A program made the position numbers and the translations under genes. A stretch of DNA of 8,793 nt from JBBTCJ01 sp038043285 (lineage in GTDB: Bacteria; Planctomycetota; Phycisphaerae; UBA1845), in the NCBI GenBank assembly GCA_038043285.1, contig JBBTCJ010000184.1, forward strand, positions 1 to 8,793. The letters run 5' to 3'. The notes beneath the pieces were generated by a model. It was not told the origin of the DNA. It was given only the letters and a program-made list of their open reading frames with translations, and ran no database searches. Shown piece after piece: positions 1 through 5,463 of this stretch (position 1 is its first letter; the number at the start of each line of letters is the position of its first letter).

Positions 1-714
1 CGCGCCGGCGACGATGCGCGTCCGCGCCGCGACAATGGCCGCCGCCTGTTGCCGCTGAAGCAGGGCCCCCGCGATCTCCGGCGCATAGGCGAGGTGGCTG
101 AGTCGCGCCTCCTCCACGTGCACGCCGGCGCGCGCGACGCGATCCTCCAACTCCTTCTGCAGCGCCAGCGACACTTCATCCATGCTCCCGCGCAGCGACA
201 ACTCATGATCCGCGGTCGTGTCGTAGGGATAGGCGCTGGCGAGGTGGCGCAGCGCCGACTCGCTCTGCACGCTGACGTAATCGCGGTAGTCCTCGACGTC
301 GAAGACCGCGCGAGCGGTGTCCACGATGCGCCACACAATGACCGCCGCAATCTCGATCGGGTTGCCGCGCAGATCGTTCACCTTGATCGTGGCCCCGTTT
401 AGGTTGTGGGCCCGCTGCGAAATCTTCTTCTTGGTCAACAGCGGATTCGCCCAGCAGAATCCACACTCTTTGACCGAACCCTTGTACTTGCCGAAGAGGA
501 TCAGCACCTCCGCCTGGTTGGGTTGCAGCGTGAAAAACCCTCCGCAGGCCACGCCCCACAACGCCGCAACCATGCACGCCGCCACCAGCCACGGGATGAG
601 TTGCTGACTCGCGGCGTAATAAATCGAATAGCCGATGGCCACGCCGGTCACGAACAGCGTACCGACCATCCCCCAGCCATTCATCGCCCGGACCTGAAGC
701 TCGCGGTTTTCCAT
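1..714 (-). CDS. SPFH/band-7 domain membrane protein, N-terminal part (runs off left edge)
   Basis: The frame read down from the ATG at 714-712 stays open to the window edge, giving 238 residues with no stop. Two hydrophobic segments lie near residues 14-34 and 40-60. They are followed by an SPFH (stomatin/prohibitin/flotillin) domain from about residue 63, with the conserved stretches QPNQAEVLILFGKYKG (64-79), NLNGATIKVNDLRGNPIEIA (104-123) and EARLSHLAYAPEIA (202-215). The start is supported by GGAGGA at 721-726, six bases upstream. The family forms oligomeric membrane scaffolds linked to microdomain organisation and protease control; the exact role of this bacterial subgroup is poorly defined. 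The gene lies 124 nt downstream of the cardiolipin synthase gene on the same strand but has its own recognisable promoter, so it is probably a separate unit. The C-terminal coiled coil expected in the family is outside the window. Family call is firm; function is open. Confidence 0.93.
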   Translation of the reverse strand, partial: MENRELQVRAMNGWGMVGTLFVTGVAIGYSIYYAASQQLIPWLVAACMVAALWGVACGGFFTLQPNQAEVLILFGKYKGSVKECGFCWANPLLTKKKISQRAHNLNGATIKVNDLRGNPIEIAAVIVWRIVDTARAVFDVEDYRDYVSVQSESALRHLASAYPYDTTADHELSLRGSMDEVSLALQKELEDRVARAGVHVEEARLSHLAYAPEIAGALLQRQQAAAIVAARTRIVAGA

Positions 715-739
715 CGCCTGTCCTCCGTGTTGTTGAACT

Positions 740-754
740 ATATTATAATAATAT
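740..754. repeat. Perfect AT palindrome overlapping the -10 region of the SPFH promoter
   Basis: ATATTAT and ATAATAT form 7-base arms around a single central base (plus strand ATATTATAATAATAT). The palindrome covers both candidate -10 boxes, where a bound dimeric repressor would block RNA polymerase. An AT-rich promoter can give such symmetry by chance, so an operator role is only a suggestion. Confidence 0.4.
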
Positions 755-775
755 CATAAAGATACCGTTTGTCAA
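748..775 (-). promoter_or_regulatory. Sigma-70-type promoter for the SPFH gene
   Basis: On the minus strand a perfect TTGACA (770-775) is followed, 16 bases later, by TATTAT (748-753). A TATAAT also lies at 742-747 but is 22 bases from the -35 box, so TATTAT fits better. The GGAGGA ribosome site of the SPFH gene begins about 20 bases beyond the -10 box. The AT-rich patch stands out sharply from the surrounding GC-rich DNA. Sequence match only; no transcription start is known. Confidence 0.6.
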
Positions 776-792
776 GTCAGAACCTGTCTGAC
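776..792. repeat. Inverted repeat GTCAGA-5-TCTGAC upstream of the SPFH promoter
   Basis: GTCAGA (776-781) and TCTGAC (787-792) are perfect 6-base arms around ACCTG. The element abuts the -35 hexamer of the SPFH promoter and lies 46 nt after the cls stop codon. It could be an operator upstream of the promoter. As a terminator for cls it is weak, since no T-run follows it on the minus strand. Confidence 0.3.
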
Positions 793-838
793 CGAAATGC
801 ATGGAAAACGCGAAAATATCAGTCACAATGTGTTCTTT

Positions 839-2278
839 CTACAGATGTGGTGAAAAGAGCTTGATGGCACCGTCGCGGAGGCGGGTCAGTGGCGGGCGGG
901 CGTCAACCGCTTCCTTGGTCACGGGTTGGAGCGGTGCGATGGCCACATCGAACCGCTCGGCCAACGATGCCGCAAGGGCCGCGTCGTACGCCTCCACGTT
1001 GAACTCGAAATTGAGGCGGAAGCTGCGCTGGTCCAGGTTCGCGGAGCCAAACAGCAGCCAGCGACGATCCACGATCATGAGCTTGGTATGAACGAAGGGA
1101 GCCGGGCGGCGGTAGACGGCAACCCCGTGCTCCAGCAGTTGCCAGAGGTAGGCGTCGGCGGCCCATCGCATATAGGGCAGGTCGACGAGCGCCGGAAGGA
1201 TCAACGTTACCCGCACGCCGCGGAGAGCGGCCGTCGCCAAGGCGGCGATCAGCGATCCGGGCGGGATGAAGTACGGAGTCGCGATGTGCACCGATTGCTG
1301 TGCTGCCCCGAGAGCGGCCAAGATGATCCAGTGCACTTTTTCGAGGTCTTCGTCCGGCCCATGGATGATGCCGCGGCACACGGCCGCGCCGCAAGGTTCG
1401 AACGTTGGAAAATACTCGTCTCCAAGCAGCGGAACCCCCGTGGCCAGGTACCAGTCCTCGACAAAAGCCTCCTGGAGTTGGGCGACGATCGGTCCCTCGA
1501 GCCGGAAGTGCACGTCTTCCACCCGGCGGTGGTCGCGGACGTCGCGGTAGTGGCGTTGCGAGATGTTCATCCCCCCGGTGAACCCGACGCGCCCATCGAC
1601 GATCAGGAGTTTGCGGTGATTTCTCAGGTTGATCCTCAGCCGTCCCAAGGGGAGCCGAAGGGGGAAGAACGCGGCGACCTTGGCGCCGGAGCGCAGGAGC
1701 TTGCGTCCCACGCGGGACCAGGATGCCACGGCGCCAATGCCGTCGAGAAGGACGTGTACCTTGACGCCGCGGGCGGCCGCCTGCCCCAGGGCTGCGGTAA
1801 ACTCCTTGCCGACGTCGTCCCAGTCGAAGATGTAGCTTTCCAGGCTGATGGTTGACTGCGCGGCCCGGATGGCGTCCAGCATTTCCGGGTACGCCTGCTC
1901 ACCGTTGTGGAGCGGGCGAAGGGTGTTTCCCGCGACCAGCGGCAGACGAGTCACGCGGTTGGCGATGTCGCGGAGGGTGGTGAGCCTTCCGACGGCGTTG
2001 TCCAGCGCCGTTTGCTCGGCCGGCGTGTGTGGGCCGCCCCCGGCGAAGAGCCGTTCCCGCGACCCACGGCGGCGCAGGGCGCGGCGCTTCACGCGGTTGA
2101 TCCCGAACTCCCAGTAGAGCCACGGGCCGACGACAGGCATCGCGAAACCCACGAAGAGCCAGACGGCCGCGCTCCGCGGATCGCGCTTGTACATAACCGC
2201 GTGGACCGCGGTCGAAAGCCCCAGCGCCAGCCAAAGCCCGATGATGACCACGATGGCGATAACCAGCCGTGTGTCCAT
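839..2278 (-). CDS. cls: Cardiolipin synthase (phospholipase D superfamily)
   Basis: This 479-residue inner-membrane enzyme belongs to the family that joins two phosphatidylglycerol molecules into cardiolipin plus glycerol. Two hydrophobic segments occupy about residues 4-29 and 37-57. Both catalytic HKD motifs are intact: HRKLLIVD (H221, K223, D228) followed by GFTGGMNIS, and HTKLMIVD (H397, K399, D404) followed by FGSANLDQRS. Length and domain order match bacterial ClsA-type enzymes. The frame stays open 89 codons further upstream, to 2545, but that extension is arginine-rich, runs through intergenic hairpins and ends beside a dispersed repeat. I therefore chose the ATG at 2278-2276, directly before the first membrane segment; its Shine-Dalgarno site is poor (AAGCGGAC). 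It is divergent from pyrD. A related PLD-type phospholipid synthase is the alternative, but two HKD motifs with N-terminal membrane helices favour cardiolipin synthase. Confidence 0.92.
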   Translation of the reverse strand: MDTRLVIAIVVIIGLWLALGLSTAVHAVMYKRDPRSAAVWLFVGFAMPVVGPWLYWEFGINRVKRRALRRRGSRERLFAGGGPHTPAEQTALDNAVGRLTTLRDIANRVTRLPLVAGNTLRPLHNGEQAYPEMLDAIRAAQSTISLESYIFDWDDVGKEFTAALGQAAARGVKVHVLLDGIGAVASWSRVGRKLLRSGAKVAAFFPLRLPLGRLRINLRNHRKLLIVDGRVGFTGGMNISQRHYRDVRDHRRVEDVHFRLEGPIVAQLQEAFVEDWYLATGVPLLGDEYFPTFEPCGAAVCRGIIHGPDEDLEKVHWIILAALGAAQQSVHIATPYFIPPGSLIAALATAALRGVRVTLILPALVDLPYMRWAADAYLWQLLEHGVAVYRRPAPFVHTKLMIVDRRWLLFGSANLDQRSFRLNFEFNVEAYDAALAASLAERFDVAIAPLQPVTKEAVDARPPLTRLRDGAIKLFSPHL

Positions 2279-2296
2279 GTCCGCTTGTCGGTTTGG

Positions 2297-2312
2297 ACGC
2301 GGCGTGCCGCGT
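2297..2312. repeat. GC-rich inverted repeat just upstream of cls
   Basis: ACGCGG and CCGCGT form a 6-bp stem around a CGTG loop (7-bp arms if the innermost C-G pair is counted). It lies 19 nt upstream of the cls start and would fold in the cls 5' leader. Confidence 0.35.
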
Positions 2313-2315
2313 GCC

Positions 2316-2327
2316 GAAAGGCCTTTC
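2316..2327. repeat. 12-bp perfect palindrome upstream of cls
   Basis: GAAAGGCCTTTC is its own reverse complement. It sits 38 nt upstream of the cls start codon, next to the hairpin at 2297-2312. A TTGAAA lies across its edge on the minus strand, but no -10 box is found at a proper distance. A protein-binding site is possible; chance is not excluded. Confidence 0.3.
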
Positions 2328-2356
2328 AATTCTCCGCGGCAACCTGAGCTGTGTGC

Positions 2357-2379
2357 CACGGGCGGCTTGTCCGCCCGTG
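2357..2379. repeat. Strong GC hairpin, 9-bp arms
   Basis: CACGGGCGG (2357-2365) and CCGCCCGTG (2371-2379) are perfectly complementary around the loop CTTGT. It is the most stable-looking hairpin in the window and has no T-run on either side, so it does not look like an intrinsic terminator. Its position between two divergent genes suits a mobile palindromic (REP-like) element; that is an inference. Confidence 0.55.
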
Positions 2380-2400
2380 CCGGCGTTTCCGACACAAGGA

Positions 2401-2433
2401 TCTTGGCGCGACCGTGGAAACACCCTGCCAAGA
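2401..2433. repeat. Inverted repeat TCTTGGC / GCCAAGA with 19-nt spacer
   Basis: Perfect 7-base arms at 2401-2407 and 2427-2433. The long spacer makes a cruciform unlikely; it may be part of a larger composite repeat together with the neighbouring hairpins. Weak on its own. Confidence 0.3.
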
Positions 2434-2464
2434 GGCGAGGGGAGCGCGGCAGGGCTTCCGATAG

Positions 2465-2497
2465 GGCATATCCTGTACCACGCAGGCGGAATATGCC
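2465..2497. repeat. Two-tier inverted repeat GGCATAT / ATATGCC
   Basis: Outer arms GGCATAT (2465-2471) and ATATGCC (2491-2497) are perfectly complementary. Inside them CCTG (2472-2475) pairs with CAGG (2483-2486) around a 7-nt loop, leaving a 4-nt bulge (CGGA). The nested pairing looks like a folded RNA or DNA element rather than random sequence. No gene or T-run is attached. Confidence 0.45.
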
Positions 2498-2534
2498 AGC
2501 GGGCTGCCCCGGTCGCAGGGTGGATCGAAGCGAC

Positions 2535-2562
2535 GACCGCTCCATGCTGTCGCGGTTCAGAT
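2535..2562 (+). repeat. Dispersed intergenic repeat, copy 1
   Basis: The 28 nt here match 3691-3718 at 27 positions (the one difference is A2559 versus G3715). The next shared bases, CGGCGT, follow directly in copy 2 but after five extra bases in copy 1. Both copies lie outside genes and in the same orientation, one on each side of pyrD. Short ends ACCGC and GCGGT are inverted within the unit. Confidence 0.7.
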
Positions 2563-2659
2563 TGAAACGGCGTCGGCTCCCTCGCGGTCGCGGCGATGAT
2601 CAAACGACGGCTTTTCAAACACGTTTTTAGTCGCGTTGACAGGTCCGGCGGCGGTGACG

Positions 2660-3619
2660 ATGCTGAAGCCGATGTCCTCTGTCGATTCGGCGACCGGCGC
2701 CGTGGATCTATCCGTCGACTTGGCCGGGTTGCGTTTGACCAATCCGGTGATGACGGCTTCGGGAACCAGCGGGTACGGCCCGGAGCACGCCGAGTTCATC
2801 GACCTTCGGCGACTCGGGGCGTTCGTGACCAAGGCCGTCTCGCTTGAGGCGCGCAAGGGCAATCCGCCGGAGCGGGTGGTGGAGACCCCGGCGGGCATGC
2901 TCAACGCCATCGGATTGGCCAACGTCGGACTCGAGCGGTTCATCGCCGAGAAAGTCCCTTTCCTCCGATCCGCGGGCGTACCGGTCATTGTCAACGTCGT
3001 GGGTCACACGGTGGACGACTTTCGCACCGTCTGCCGCCGGTTGGACGAGATCGAGTGCATCGCCGGACTGGAGCTGAACGTTTCGTGCCCCAACGTGGTC
3101 GACGGACTCGAGTTCGGAACCGATCCGGTGCGTTTGGCCAAGCTGGTGTCGGCCGTTCGAGCGGAAGTCCGCCGCGCCAAGCTGATCGTGAAGCTGTCTC
3201 CGAACGTCACCGACATTACCGCCACGGCGGCGGCGGCCATCGAGAGCGGCGCGGAAGTCCTCTCGATCATCAACACGTTGTGCGGCATGGCGATCAACGT
3301 GAACACCTGGAAGCCCATGCTGGCGAATCGGACCGGGGGGCTGTCCGGACCGGCCATCCGGCCCGTGGCCGTGTTCATGGTGCATCGCGTGCATTCGAAG
3401 GTCGCCAAGGCGGCCAACGTTCCGATCATCGGAATGGGGGGCATTTCCGATTGGCGCGACGCGGTGGAGTTTTTCCTCGCTGGGGCGACGGCCGTCGCGG
3501 TGGGGACGGCTCTGTTCGTTGATCCGCGGACGCCGGTGCACATTTGCGACGGTCTGGCGTCGTACCTGCGAACGCGGGGGTTGTCCTCGGTCCGCGAGGT
3601 GATCGGGCAACTCCAGTGA
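2660..3619 (+). CDS. pyrD: Dihydroorotate dehydrogenase, class 1B catalytic subunit
   Basis: It oxidises dihydroorotate to orotate in pyrimidine synthesis, using FMN, in the cytoplasm. The catalytic cysteine of class 1 enzymes is C143 in LNVSCPNV; class 2 enzymes have serine there. Other family stretches are VTKAVSLEARKGNP (56-69, with FMN-contacting K58), GMLNAIGLAN (79-88), IVKLSPNVTDI (176-186), TGGLSGPAIRPVA (225-237), and the phosphate-binding IIGMGGISDWRDA (256-268) and AVAVGTALF (278-286). The sequence resembles Bacillus-type PyrD, which partners with the Fe-S/FAD subunit PyrK and uses NAD; no pyrK is visible here. I chose the ATG at 2660 (319 residues). Alternatives are TTG at 2636 and ATG at 2672; none has a clear Shine-Dalgarno site. 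It is the only plus-strand gene, divergent from cls and convergent with ilvE, so it is probably monocistronic. Confidence 0.95.
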   Translation: MLKPMSSVDSATGAVDLSVDLAGLRLTNPVMTASGTSGYGPEHAEFIDLRRLGAFVTKAVSLEARKGNPPERVVETPAGMLNAIGLANVGLERFIAEKVPFLRSAGVPVIVNVVGHTVDDFRTVCRRLDEIECIAGLELNVSCPNVVDGLEFGTDPVRLAKLVSAVRAEVRRAKLIVKLSPNVTDITATAAAAIESGAEVLSIINTLCGMAINVNTWKPMLANRTGGLSGPAIRPVAVFMVHRVHSKVAKAANVPIIGMGGISDWRDAVEFFLAGATAVAVGTALFVDPRTPVHICDGLASYLRTRGLSSVREVIGQLQ

Positions 3620-3690
3620 TGACCGTCGTTGCGCGAGTTTGCGGGTTCACTGACACCGACCGGATTGTGGGGCGCGGCGGGTCCGGGTTT

Positions 3691-3718
3691 GACCGCTCCA
3701 TGCTGTCGCGGTTCGGAT
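3691..3718 (+). repeat. Dispersed intergenic repeat, copy 2
   Basis: It is nearly identical (27 of 28) to 2535-2562 and in the same orientation. It lies 71 nt after the pyrD stop codon, in the 156-nt gap between the convergent pyrD and ilvE genes. Similarity beyond the core continues through CGGCGT (3719-3724) and then fades. Confidence 0.7.
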
Positions 3719-3757
3719 CGGCGTGCTCGCTGCGTTGCTCGGAAGCCTGTGGCGGCG

Positions 3758-3772
3758 CCCGCCCGCGGCGGG
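3758..3772. terminator. Short GC hairpin between convergent pyrD and ilvE (possible weak terminator)
   Basis: CCCGC (3758-3762) and GCGGG (3768-3772) pair around a 5-nt loop, three bases beyond the ilvE stop codon. A shared terminator is expected between converging genes, but no T-run follows on either strand, so the call is tentative. Confidence 0.2.
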
Positions 3773-3775
3773 TCT

Positions 3776-4696
3776 TCAGACGGCTTCGCGGTAGGCAATG
3801 AAATCGTGCATCAACTGTTTGGTGATCGGTCCGGGTTTGCCGTCGCCGATCGGGCGTTTGTTGACCTCGACGATGGGGACGATCTCGGCGGCCGTGCCGG
3901 TGGCGAAACATTCGTCGGCCGCCCAGAGGTCGTGCCGTTCGAGTGTCACCTCGCGGACGGAATGTCCTCGCCGGGCGGCCAATTCCATGACCACCCCGCG
4001 GGTGACGCCTTCGAGGATTCCCGCGGTCGCCGGCGGAGTCAGCAGTACGCCGTCACGAACCAGGAAGATGTTGTCGCCGGTGCACTCCGAGATGTACCCC
4101 TGGTGGTTGAGCATGATGGCTTCGTCGACGCCGGCGTCGTGGGCTTCGAGCTTGGCCATCACGTTGTTCAGATAATTCAGCGATTTCACCCGGGGGCTGG
4201 TGCTGTTGGGGTGGTTCCGCGTGATGCTGGAGACGATGCAGCGCAGCCCGCGCTGGTACACTTCGGGGGCGTACAGGGAGATGGTGTCGACGATGACGAT
4301 GATGCTGGGGCAGGCCGTCCGAACGATGGAGATGCCCAGCGATCCGACGCCGCGGGTGGCGACCAGGCGAATGTATCCGTCGCCGGTGACGCCGTTGGCC
4401 TCCATGGTCTGGTGCATGGCGTCGGAGACGCCTTCTTCGTTGTAGGGCAATTGCAGGCGGATGGCCTTGGCCGACTGAAAGAACCGCCGGACGTGCTCTT
4501 CTTCCTTGAAAATCCGTCCCTTGTAGATGCGGATGCCCTCGAAGATGCCGTCGCCGTAGAGCAGACCGTGGTCGAACACGCTGATCTTCGCCTGTTCCGG
4601 CGACAGCAGCTCGCCGTCGAGCCAGATGCGCAGGTTCGGCTTGGGCAGGTAGGGGTTTTTCGGGGCAGCGGTCGGTTTGATGGATACAGAGCTCAT
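3776..4696 (-). CDS. ilvE: Branched-chain amino acid aminotransferase (class IV, PLP-dependent)
   Basis: The 306-residue cytoplasmic enzyme reversibly moves an amino group between glutamate and the 2-oxo acids of valine, leucine and isoleucine. The PLP-binding lysine is K171 in RVKSLNYLNN. Other class IV signatures are FDHGLLYGDGIFEG (41-54), GYISECTGDNIF (200-211), GILEGVTRG (226-234) and FATGTAAEIVPI (264-275), which includes the GTAAE turn that holds the cofactor phosphate. Length fits the family, and the motif set favours IlvE over D-amino-acid transaminase or aminodeoxychorismate lyase, though substrate range cannot be read with certainty. The ATG start (4696-4694) overlaps the lolD stop (ATGA), and AAGGTG lies upstream within the end of lolD. 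It is therefore the last gene of the lol transcription unit and likely translationally coupled to it, an unusual partner for an amino acid enzyme. Confidence 0.93.
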   Translation of the reverse strand: MSSVSIKPTAAPKNPYLPKPNLRIWLDGELLSPEQAKISVFDHGLLYGDGIFEGIRIYKGRIFKEEEHVRRFFQSAKAIRLQLPYNEEGVSDAMHQTMEANGVTGDGYIRLVATRGVGSLGISIVRTACPSIIVIVDTISLYAPEVYQRGLRCIVSSITRNHPNSTSPRVKSLNYLNNVMAKLEAHDAGVDEAIMLNHQGYISECTGDNIFLVRDGVLLTPPATAGILEGVTRGVVMELAARRGHSVREVTLERHDLWAADECFATGTAAEIVPIVEVNKRPIGDGKPGPITKQLMHDFIAYREAV

Positions 4697-5445
4697 TGGC
4701 CCACCTTCGTTATTACGGGATCCGCGATCGCCGGCTGATTCGTTACCCGGTCGCCGCGCCGCAGCATCCCCTCGCCCAGAAACATCTGCCGATGGGCCCG
4801 TGACGCCACCTTGGCGTCGTGGGTCACCATCACGATGGTCTGCCCACTCTTGTTGGACTCGCTCAGGAGGTTGAGAATCTCATTGCCGATCCGAGCGTCC
4901 AAGTTACCGGTCGGCTCGTCGGCGAGCAAGAGGGCGGGACGGTTGATCAGCGCCCGGGCGATCGCCACCCGCTGCTGTTCGCCTCCGGAGAGTTCCCGGG
5001 GGCGGTGCGAAGATCGTTCGGAAAGCCCCATCCTTTCCAGAAGTTCCGCCGCATCGCGACGGGCCGCCGCCGCCGTCCGCCGCCAACCGACGAACGATTG
5101 CCCCACCATGCGGGGCATGACCACGTTTTCCAGAACCGTCAATTCCGGCAGTAAATGATAGAACTGGAACACGAATCCGACGTCGTGGTTGCGGTAGCGC
5201 TCGCGCTGGGAGGCCGACCGATCAAATACGCTGATGCCGCGAAACTCCACTTTCCCCCGGTCCGGTGTGTCCAAGGCCCCCAGCAGGTGGAGCAAGGTAC
5301 TCTTGCCGGAGCCGCTGGAGCCCATAACCACCACGAACTCCGCCTCGGACAAGTCCAGCGAAGCTCCGCGCAGAACATCCACCTTGGCACGTCCCGTACC
5401 GTAAGACTTGTGAAGATTCGTCGCCCGAAGAAAGGCCTGACCCAT
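4693..5445 (-). CDS. lolD: LolD/MacB-family ABC transporter ATPase
   Basis: The 250-residue ATPase powers the permease encoded just upstream. It carries every ABC hallmark: Walker A GSSGSGKST (42-50), Q-loop Q94 in FVFQFYHLLPELTVLENV, signature LSGGEQQRVAIARA (152-165), Walker B LLLADE (172-177) with D-loop NLDA, and H209 in VTHD. The FYHLLPELTVLENV stretch and the short length are typical of LolD/MacB/FtsE-type ATPases, which drive mechanical work across the membrane rather than transport through a channel. Residues 230-250 form a tail past the usual LolD end. The start at 5445 has AGGA four bases upstream and lies 18 nt after the permease stop; its own stop overlaps the ilvE start by four bases. 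LolD is the best name given the LolC-type partner, but the cargo is inferred. Confidence 0.92.
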   Translation of the reverse strand: MGQAFLRATNLHKSYGTGRAKVDVLRGASLDLSEAEFVVVMGSSGSGKSTLLHLLGALDTPDRGKVEFRGISVFDRSASQRERYRNHDVGFVFQFYHLLPELTVLENVVMPRMVGQSFVGWRRTAAAARRDAAELLERMGLSERSSHRPRELSGGEQQRVAIARALINRPALLLADEPTGNLDARIGNEILNLLSESNKSGQTIVMVTHDAKVASRAHRQMFLGEGMLRRGDRVTNQPAIADPVITKVGQ

Positions 5446-5463
5446 GTGTTCCTGCTCTTGGGA

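Larger units (their letters stand above)
2279..2659. other. Hairpin- and repeat-rich divergent intergenic region between cls and pyrD
   Basis: These 381 nt separate the divergent starts of cls and pyrD and contain no gene I can support. Four inverted repeats (2297-2312, 2357-2379, 2401-2433, 2465-2497), a 12-bp palindrome (2316-2327) and one copy of a dispersed repeat (2535-2562) lie in it. Open frames crossing it encode arginine- and proline-rich sequence without any recognisable domain. I found no convincing -35/-10 pair for either gene. The stretch from about 2563 to the pyrD start is less structured and should hold the pyrD leader. Confidence 0.6.

Noticed and set aside
926..1855. Plus-strand open frame (309 codons)
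   Set aside because: Antisense shadow of cardiolipin synthase, which has both HKD motifs in the minus frame.
2557..2994. Minus-strand open frame overlapping the start of pyrD
   Set aside because: No domain, lies opposite a clearly conserved PyrD N-terminus, and has no sensible operon position.
2535..3718. The two 28-nt repeats as CRISPR repeats
   Set aside because: Only two copies, about 1.16 kb apart, with a full gene between them and no cas genes.
3681..3839. 11-nt repeat GTCCGGGTTTG at 3681-3691 and 3829-3839
   Set aside because: Short, one copy lies within ilvE coding sequence, and there is no similarity around it; chance in GC-rich DNA is enough.
3629..4738. Long plus-strand open frame (369 codons) over the ilvE region
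   Set aside because: It is antisense to ilvE, is rich in Asp, Gly and Val as expected for the complement of a GC-rich gene, and has no recognisable domain. The ilvE frame carries all catalytic motifs.
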